Assembly (NCBI GenBank): GCA_018398765.1
Contig: JAHBMJ010002693.1
Coordinates: forward strand, 1-16,729
Length of the DNA stretch: 16,729 nt
Direction: 5' to 3'
DNA from: Chromera velia
Taxonomy: Eukaryota; Sar; Chromeraceae
Positions within the stretch are counted from its first letter, which is position 1, and each line of letters starts with the position of its first letter. Position numbers and translations under genes: made by a program. Positions 10,236 to 16,729 of the stretch are shown piece after piece. The notes beneath the pieces were generated by a model. That model was not told the origin of the DNA, made no database searches, and saw only the letters and a program-made list of their open reading frames with translations.

Positions 10236-13200
10236 GGGAGAGAAGGAGAGAGAGAGAGAAAAATATAGAGAAAGAGAGAAAGAGACTCTACGACAAAAAG
10301 GAGGCCAAAATGCTTTTGACAGGGACTGAAATGAAGCTCGGGCAGACGGAAGAAGAGAGCAGGGAATCAGGCGGGATAGAAGATGAGGAAGAGGAAGCAC
10401 CTCCCTGGAGCTCCATCAGTCACGCCCATTCAATGAGAAGGGGCGGGACAGAAGAAGATGAAGACAAGGCTTTGACTTCGAGAGAAACCAGACAGGGCGG
10501 TGGACCCATGAAAGAACGAATCCGAAGTCGGTTCATACAGAGAATTTTTCGGAGAGTGGACTTCAACTCATTCGCATTCATTTTCACTACTCTTATTGGA
10601 CGGCTTCACAGCACACACCCTGAGAGTGGTGGACGCACCTGCCATTCGTGCTAACCGATGGGTCTCTGCGTTTATTTTCATACAGAATTCTTTATCTTCA
10701 TACAGAAAATAAACGCATCCCTGAAAAAGAATTCTGTATGAAAATAAATGCACGCACCTGCCATTCGCGCCAACTGATGGGTCTCTGTCACGTGGGAAAG
10801 TTTGGCGAGGCGACCCTCAGGTGGTACCGGTGGAGGCGTCTGTGCGTGTGTGTTGGTGGTCGATCGGTTTCCATCCGTCTGTGTGTCCTGCTCATGTGTA
10901 CTGCTACTGCTACTGTTGTCACTTCTACTGTTACTGTTGCTTGGAGGCTCTGCAAAGACATCAATTGGTCCTGCAGAGAAAGGGGGGAAACAAGAAAGAG
11001 GAGACAGAAACAAATTTCGATGGAGCAAACGCAGGCAGATGCGCAGAAAGCGTTCATGCGCTTTGCTTGATGAATCCATCCATCCGACCAATCGTCCAGG
11101 GAACCAGGTACTCTTCCATCTTACCACAAACGCTCCGGCAGAGTGAATGTGTTTGAACAAGAAAGCTGGAATCAACGAGAGGAGACAATGCGACGATGGA
11201 GTGAAAACAGAAAAAAACAAAAGACTAACAGCAACAAGAAGTCCCAAACAGAATACACAATGAATGAAAAAGAGGTCTTTCCTTCCTTCTCATCAAATCG
11301 GGCGGACCTGCAGCACATACGATGCACCCAAAATGCGCCGCCACCCCTGCCGTAGCCGCCGCCACCTCCTCCACTGCTCTGTCGCCGTCCTTCTCCTTCG
11401 ACGCCATCGCCGCCGCAGCTGCCGACGCCGCACGACCCACTCCCTCCCTCTCAGGTCCACTCAAATGCTTTTGTACATCATCAAAAATTAACTTCAGGTC
11501 AGGGTAAGTTGCTCTCAAGACATCCGGCCGAGCGCCCTCCATCAGATCCACAAACCGGTCTAGACGGTCCTCTGTTGCCCACAGGAGAGAGGGGGTCACC
11601 ACCAGAGGGGGGGGCGCAGCTTCGGGGGACGACCCGGAAGCACTGAAGTGCTGCAGCATCTGCGCGCGGTAGTTGACCAGCTGCGGAGAGTGCACAGGGA
11701 AACAAACAGAGAAGGGGATCTGTCCATATATTCGAAGCCTCGCATTGCGCGCGGAGGAATAATTTTCAGAGACACAGGATGGGCAGTCCTCATCGATGGC
11801 CAAGCCGCCTGCCTGCCACTGTTGTTTTGTGCAAGTTCCGATCGGCATGAACCTTCGTCCAACCACGTTTGCTCTCAAAGACTCACAACAGAGCATTCGC
11901 ATTCTGCTCAAATTTGCTTCTTCAGCACAGTCTCGAAGAGCTGTCGGAAGAAAATTGACAAAATGAAGCTCACGGAATCCGGCTGCATCGTCAGCGTGTC
12001 GACTGTAGAAGACCGGCAGGTCCCTCGCACGCAAGAAAGAGAAAGAAGTTTCCGCTCGCAGACAGGGAAAAAAGAGCCCATCGAGCGCCGTTCCACTTCT
12101 TGCCCGTTCTCTTTCCTGCTGAAGAGAAGTCTCCCCTCCGGAGTCGCTTTCTTTCCCTTCCTTTCCCTTCCTTTCCTTTCCTTTCGTTCTTGCACAATGT
12201 CCATTTTGTATGCTTAGCTGCCCCTCCGGAGTCGCTTTCTTTCCCTTCCTTTCCCTTCCTTTCCTTTCCTTTCCTTTCCTTCTTGCACAATGTCCATTTT
12301 GTATGCTTAGCTGCCCCTCCCGAGTCGCTTTCTTTCCCTTCCTTTCCTTTCGTTCTTGCACAATGTCCATTTTGTATGCTTAGCTGCCCCTCCGGAGTCG
12401 CTTTCTTTCCCTTCCTTTCCCTTCCCTTTCTTTCGTTCTTGCACAATGTCCATTTTGTATGCTTAGCTGCCCCTCCGGAGTCGCTTTCTTTCCCTTCCTT
12501 TCCCTTCCTTTCCTTTCCTTTCCTTTCGTTCTTGCACAATGTCCATTTTGTATGCTTAGCTGCCCCTCCCGAGTCGCTTTCTTTCCCTTCCTTTCCTTTC
12601 CTTTCCTTTCGTTCTTGCACAATGTCCATTTTGTATGCTTAGCTGCCCCTCCCGAGTCGCTTTCTTTCCCTTCCTTTCCTTTCCTTTCCTTTCCTTTCCT
12701 TTCGTTCTTGCACAATGTCCATTTTGTATGCTTAGCTGCCCCTCCCGAGTCGCTTTCTTTCCCTTCCTTTCCTTTCCTTTCCTTTCGTTCTTGCACAATG
12801 TCCATTTTGTATGCTTAGCTGCCCCTCCCGAGTCGCTTTCTTTCCCTTCCTTTCGTTCTTGCACAATGTCCATTTTGTATGCTTAGCTGCCCCTCCGGAG
12901 TCGCTTCCTTTCGTTCTTGCATGTGACGGCCTGGGACATAGCAACTTTCCTCGAAAGTAGACGGTCCAGAAATGCAGCAAAAGGGGTCAAAGAGGAAGAA
13001 AAAGCGACTGCTGTGACTTTGCTGCCTTTTCTCACAAAACAGAGTAACGTAGACGGACGGGCTCATGGGTGTGGCAGAAAACAGACCTACCGCATCGACT
13101 GCTTTTGGTTGTCCCACAGCGTTAAAGAAAATCGCGTTTGCCTTTTTTGCCATTGCCATGAGCTCCTCCGGTTGGTCGTTGAGGAGCGGAGTGCTGCCGC

Positions 13201-13991
13201 TGGTCAGGAGAGTATCTGCCACCCGGAGTGCAGAGAGACGGTTGGCCATGCATTGAACCACCGGGGCTCTTTCTCTCACTGCAGAGAGGCACAGCAGAAG
13301 GGGACAAGAGAAGTGATCCAGAGGGATGGAAAGTAGATGAAAAGTGGCGATGATCAAGAGAGGCAAGTGTGTGCAGACTTACACACCTGCACGGACAATT
13401 CTTGGGAAGGAAACCATCCTGTCTTATCCCGTCTCCAGGATTCCTCCTGATGTTGCAAGCTGTAGAGGAACAGAGAGTTCTTCTAATGCCGGCAGAGCGT
13501 CAAAATTGCAGTACACACCGCTAGTCTGCTACGCAAGTGCATCGATTGCGTGCGTGTGGTGGGTCTTCAGAGAAAATGTGGAGGGGGAACAGCACGGATA
13601 ATGTTACAAGCACACACGATAGTGCCAATCGAAATTTCGTTCTGGCGGCGCTGGTACACATACAAGCACCGGAGCCCAGTTGCTAACTGTGTGTTCGAGC
13701 TCTCCAAAGTTGAATCTGTCCGGCCAGCTCCCAACAGCTGTATAGCTGTAGCCTGTAGATCCATTGTAGCATCATTGTAGCTCCTTTCTCAGACACAACA
13801 TGACACAACCGGAAAGATCTTCACCCACGCGTAACTGCGCATACAGGCCATTGCAGGCCTGCGGCCGCGCGGCCGACGTCCGTACGTATACGGTCCGCGC
13901 GGCGCCGCCAACCCGGGCGGCCCGCCGCGTGTGATGCCTCATGCCTCACCTTCCCAATCACTGCTTGCATCTTCACCTTTAGTGACTTCAT
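9633..13991 (-). CDS. Eight-exon protein of unknown function with a possible BAR-like helical N-terminus
   Basis: Exons in coding order: 13991-13950, 13752-13670, 13459-13383, 13278-13091, 11680-11308, 10970-10758, 10665-10639, 9910-9633. The total is 1281 nt, or 426 residues plus TGA. Phases agree across all seven introns. Good sites include donor GTAAGT after 13383 and acceptors CTCTCCGCAG before 11680 and TTCTCTGCAG before 10970. The start MKSLKVKMQAVIGK and the helical region to about residue 200 (for example MAMAKKANAIFF, ALVNYRAQML, LLWATEDRLDRFVDLMEG) loosely resemble BAR-type membrane-binding coiled coils; this is a weak inference. A Ser/Asn-rich linker with PPPVPP (about 300-305) follows, then an Ala/Gly-rich tail. 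The intron between exons 4 and 5 is long (about 1.4 kb) and carries a minisatellite. The second exon's donor (GTGCTT) is weak. The seventh exon is a 27-nt duplicate and may be skipped. Confidence 0.62.
10129..10285 (+). repeat. GATA/GGTA and (GA)n microsatellite in an intron
   Basis: GATAGATGGATAGGGATAGA-type repeats pass into GTAGGTAGGTAG and then a (GA)n run of about 24 bases from 10205, followed by GA-rich sequence to 10285. It sits in the long last intron of the minus-strand eight-exon gene, where the transcribed strand would read TC/TATC. Confidence 0.85.
10633..10787. repeat. Foldback intron flanked by a 36-bp exon duplication
   Basis: Direct repeats at 10633-10668 and 10752-10787 match at 33 of 36 bases. 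Each carries, on the minus strand, the exon end ...CGAATGGCAG followed by donor GTGCGT. Between them lie 26-nt inverted arms at 10668-10693 and 10726-10751 with one mismatch. A second, internal complement of the left arm (12 nt, GAAAATAAACGC) lies at 10705-10716. Splicing from 10757 to 10666 would remove a 92-nt intron consisting almost entirely of this foldback. Confidence 0.85.
12128..12925 (-). repeat. Nested minisatellite with internal TTTCC pentamer array
   Basis: The core GCACAATGTCCATTTTGTAT occurs at 12192, 12285, 12358, 12441, 12534, 12617, 12710, 12793 and 12861, with a truncated copy at 12919. Spacings are 93, 73, 83, 93, 83, 93, 83, 68 and 58. All leave remainder 3 on division by 5, because the units differ by whole TTTCC/TTCCC pentamers. 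A single C/G variant (CCTCCGGAG or CCTCCCGAG) distinguishes copies. It lies in the long intron of the minus-strand eight-exon gene, whose transcript would be purine-rich here. Confidence 0.92.
13815..13930. other. CpG-rich cluster of palindromic 6-8-mers in first intron
   Basis: Within about 100 bases lie AGATCT (13815), ACGCGT (13827), AGGCCT (13855), GCGGCCGC (13861), GACGTC (13875), CGTACG (13881), TACGTA (13883), GTATAC (13886), CGGTCCG (13891), GGCGCC (13901) and CCCGGG (13912). This is far denser in palindromes and CpG than the surrounding DNA. It falls within the first intron of the minus-strand gene, near the divergent start sites. Confidence 0.8.
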
Positions 13992-14221
13992 GTGACTTCT
14001 TTCTGATACGAGCAGACCAGAAAGCGCGTTAGAGTGATGATTGATTGCGTGCCTCTGCACAATAGTTCCATATTAAAAATATGACTCGTGAAGGAAGCTT
14101 CTTGGTTCACATCGTGTCCTTGAAAGAGAGGGCAGGGGACCTCTGAGTCCTCTCTAGTACCAGTCGATTTTTTTCATCATTCTCTTCCTGCCGTTCCACT
14201 GTTCTCTCCTAGCTCTAGAAA
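13992..14221. promoter_or_regulatory. Probable bidirectional promoter region
   Basis: Two start codons face away from each other 230 bp apart. The interval contains CCATATTAAAAATATGAC (about 14069-14086), an AT-rich near-palindrome. It also has a polypyrimidine-rich stretch just before the LRR gene's ATG. No defined core promoter motif of this lineage is recognised, and 5' untranslated regions must also lie here. Confidence 0.4.
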
Positions 14222-16729
14222 ATGTCGCAGATAAGCGACAGCTTCCAGAATTCTCCTCCAGGTGAGTTGTCCCCGCCCTTTCTTTCCCCATCGGAGACTT
14301 CTTCCGCGCCTGGCAAGATTGGTTTCCAATTTTTTTCTTCCTGTCCCTTTGACTGTTTTGCAGCTGCAGATAACCTGCAAATGAGTGGGACTACGTCATT
14401 ACAGAGGACAGACAATGTGCTCTGCTCGCTCATTGAACATGCTCGCCCGAGTGCAGAGGTGAGCCGCTCGGAGTCTCCCGTCTGCGTCCGATTTTTGTGT
14501 CCTCCAGTCTCTCTGTGTTTGCCGCTTTGCTTGTTTCTCAAAAAAAGCTTGCCTGCGGGTTTCCATTGCAGGAAATATCGGAGCTTGCCTCGGACAGGAA
14601 GGGCTTCGGCTTGGCGCTGATTCTTCTGGGGTTCATTCGAATGGTCAGCCGGAGACGGAAAACCTTTAGTCTTCCGTCATGAACCCTAATCGCTGTGCCA
14701 AGACTGTTCGGATAATCTTCCGTCATGAACCCTGATCGCTGTGCCAAGACTGTTTGGATAATCTTCCGTCATGAACCCTGATCGCTGTGCCAAGACTGTT
14801 CGAAGAATGGTGTGAGAGGCCGTGAAGAGATTGTGTTTTGTGTGTGGCGTATGTGTGTGTGCAGGGACGCTCACTTTTGCCCGTGGCATCTCTTGGCCTT
14901 TCGGGTGAGTGGCGGAAGAGTTGAATCCATTCCTCTTGTTTGTGCCATCGTTTGTCAACGGCCTCTCAACCTTTCTTTTCATACAGAGTCTTGAGAGTTT
15001 GTCTTGGAGCCGCGTCTTCTTTTTTATGGGAAAACCTTTGCTCCTGTTTCTCCATCTGTAACCTTGCCATTGATGATCCTTGTCTTTCCATCTCGCCCCC
15101 TTTTGTAGTCATTTGCACACAGGAGCGGGAGGTGTGCGTGTGCTTGCATGCAGGTTTCTCCCTGAGTGCCCGAAAGCTGAAGCTTCTTCTGTCGTCCCTT
15201 CCCTCGGGGCCTGGTGTTGTGGAGACGCTCAGATGCGGTCAGTGGAGGTATAGGCGAGGGCTGCAAAAGTGACACCGCCCGAGGTGGAGACCTTCGTGTG
15301 ATCAGGGCAGAGCGAATGAGATGGAGGGAGGAGGAAGGGAGGAGTCACCATCGTTTTTGTGATGTAAAAGTAACCATCGAAGCAGAGATGCATGTGCATG
15401 TGCCCTTTCAGTTTGTCTGTGTATATCCAGCCGCTCTCGCATGCACCACCTCCTTGCAGGTCCTCATGTCTGCAAGGACGCCTGTCTGCCTGTGCTCCTC
15501 GACTTCCTTCGATTCAAAGCGGGGGGAGCAAAGAGGGTGCCGTCCTCTCTGAAGACTCTCAACCTTGCCAGTCAGTCGCGTGCTTTGCCTGAGGATGAGT
15601 GCCTCGGTAAGAATCTGAAGGCAGGCCCGATGCGTGCACATGTTGTCATGTGACTCTCGGTATGCGCGTCTTTCGCCTTCCAATAAAGTGCACTTGCGGA
15701 CCTCTGCAATCACCATGCTGTCCCAAAAAGAAAAAAGGAAAATCGGTGCTTGGCACCTTTTTTGTTCCCTCTCCTTGTCGCTCTGCAGAGTGCGATCTCG
15801 GCTCGACGATAAATTTCATCTTTCCGTTGCTGTACCTCGATCTGAGTGGTCAGTCAACAGAAAGAGCGACTGGGACATATTTCGGCAGGCGTTTTTTGTC
15901 TGTTGTGTGCATAAGAAGAAGGGAAAAGAGAGAAAAACACAGTCTGTCTGTGTGTGGATATTGCAAGAGAAGGAAGGGATGCAAAGCTTTCCATAGCCAA
16001 TCGACTTGCCACCTCTTTGCAGAGCCGACTCCAAAAACACTGCTCTCTAGCACTGCTCTGCTTTGCACTAGCCTTGCCGGTAGTCCGCTTCGTCTGCGTC
16101 ATGCTGTGTGTGGCCATAAATGATTCCCCCTCTCGTCTGCCTTCTCAGACTTTGCATCTCACCTTCACGTGTCTCTCCGGATGTCTCGAATGTCTTCCTG
16201 TACGCAAAGTCTTTGTCCTCTCTCAAGTGTCTGTCTTTTCATAGCTATCTCGCTGGCAGGACTCCCAATTTCCACAAGTGATCCATAAACTCACAACGTC
16301 TTCCCCACTGCAGGAAGCAGACTCCGTAGGGTGTCTGTGGAAGACCTCGCGTCTGTATTCTCGTTTGGATGGCTCCCCAACCTTCTGAGCCTTGACTTGA
16401 GTGACAACCCTTTGGGCCCTTCAGGGCTGAAGGCGTTTGCGAGGGGCCTTTCTTCGTCACCGCAGTCACTCCCCCTACAGTCCCTCAAACTTGCCCGAAC
16501 AAAGGCCAAAGCAGAGGGGGTGGGAGCGTTAGCAGAAGCACTGAAAGCAAAGAAGACGACCTCTCTGCAGACTCTCGACCTTGCAGAGAACGAGATGAGG
16601 CCGGCAGGGTTGAAGCACTTCGCATCTGCAGTCAATGCAGAGGCTGTACCTCACCTGAAAGTGCTGGTGCTGAAGAAGAATGAGCTGGCTGATGTGACAG
16701 ATGAGGAGAAAGACTATGCCCCGATTTCC
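14222..16729 (+). CDS. Leucine-rich repeat (ribonuclease-inhibitor type) protein, nine exons, 3' end outside the window
   Basis: Exons by reading: 14222-14261, 14364-14458, 14572-14643, 14865-14904, 15154-15237, 15460-15606, 15789-15848, 16023-16079, 16314 to the edge. They give 337 codons with no stop. Every intron is GT-AG (102-249 nt); phases are 1, 0, 0, then 1 throughout, and all agree. The ATG follows a GAAA-type context. The first 110 residues are an N-terminal cap (for example GFGLALILLGF, LPVASLGLSG, LKLLLSSLPSG). Clear LRRs lie in the last exon: LLSLDLSDNPLGPSGLKAF at about residues 222-240, then SLKLA...EGVGALAEAL, LQTLDLAENEM and KVLVLKKNEL, about 28-32 residues apart. This is the RI-like LRR pattern, normally a protein-binding solenoid; the partner is unknown. 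The middle exons (15789-15848, 16023-16079) encode short, degenerate repeats and are less certain. Exon 2 could instead start six bases later, at 14370, in frame. Confidence 0.85.
14671..14802 (+). repeat. Three tandem copies of a 46-bp unit in an LRR-gene intron
   Basis: Copies start at 14671, 14717 and 14763 (CTTCCGTCATGAACCCTRAT start); the last is truncated to 40 bases. They differ at only a few positions (A/G, C/T), so the expansion looks recent. The array begins 28 bases after the donor of the third exon and lies wholly within the 221-nt third intron. Confidence 0.9.

Noticed and set aside
9996-10400. 134-codon minus-strand frame, Ser/Leu-rich
   Set aside because: Runs through the GA/GATA microsatellite inside an intron; no coding signal outside the simple repeat.
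11894-11947. Exon between acceptor TTCTTCCGACAG and donor GTGAGT on the minus strand
   Set aside because: Splice signals are good, but it needs phase 1 on both sides, while the neighbouring exons are phase 0, and no bridging exon was found.
11225-12886. Several long repetitive frames on both strands across 12.1-12.9 kb (Lys/Arg/Glu-rich on minus, Phe/Leu/Pro/Ser-rich on plus)
   Set aside because: They are read-throughs of the minisatellite, whose unit lacks stops in several frames. Unit lengths are mostly not multiples of three, so the frame would shift between copies.

Overview
The window looks like nuclear DNA from an intron-rich protist. It contains no long intact bacterial-style genes. 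Coding potential comes in short stretches that join only across GT-AG boundaries with matching phase. The best preserved gene encodes a ribonuclease-inhibitor-type leucine-rich repeat (LRR) protein split into many small, mostly phase-1 exons. Together with the intron density, this suggests an alveolate alga of the chromerid type (Chromera-like). The assignment is inferred from general gene style, not from a database match.

Layout, left to right. 0-1.7 kb: scattered exon-like pieces on the minus strand, with no complete gene model. 2.2-2.5 kb: a long purine-rich tract. 2.59-2.70 kb: a convincing but isolated minus-strand terminal exon. 3.0-3.13 kb: degenerate tetranucleotide repeats. 3.21-4.60 kb: a small Cys-rich minus-strand gene of about six exons (about 199 aa). 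4.6-6.5 kb: no supportable gene, only small repeats and possible SINE debris. 6.54-7.90 kb: a degenerate minisatellite of about 21 copies with a 393-bp higher-order period, running into a GAGT-type microsatellite to 8.04 kb. 8.0-9.6 kb: AT-rich, no gene seen.

9.63-13.99 kb holds a minus-strand gene of eight exons (about 426 aa) that I could phase from ATG to stop. Its N-terminal half is helical and weakly BAR-like. Its introns hold three striking structures: a nested (TTTCC)n/58-93-bp minisatellite at 12.13-12.92 kb; a 92-nt intron made almost entirely of an inverted repeat and flanked by a 36-bp exon duplication at 10.63-10.79 kb; and a CpG-rich cluster of palindromic 6-8-mers at 13.81-13.92 kb. 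The gene starts about 230 bp from the LRR gene and diverges from it, so they probably share a bidirectional promoter.

14.22-16.73 kb holds the plus-strand LRR gene: nine exons, 337 codons visible, running off the right edge. No pathway can be read from the gene set. The LRR and BAR-like products would be protein-interaction and membrane-scaffold type proteins. All gene models rest on reading frame, splice-site sequence and phase agreement only.
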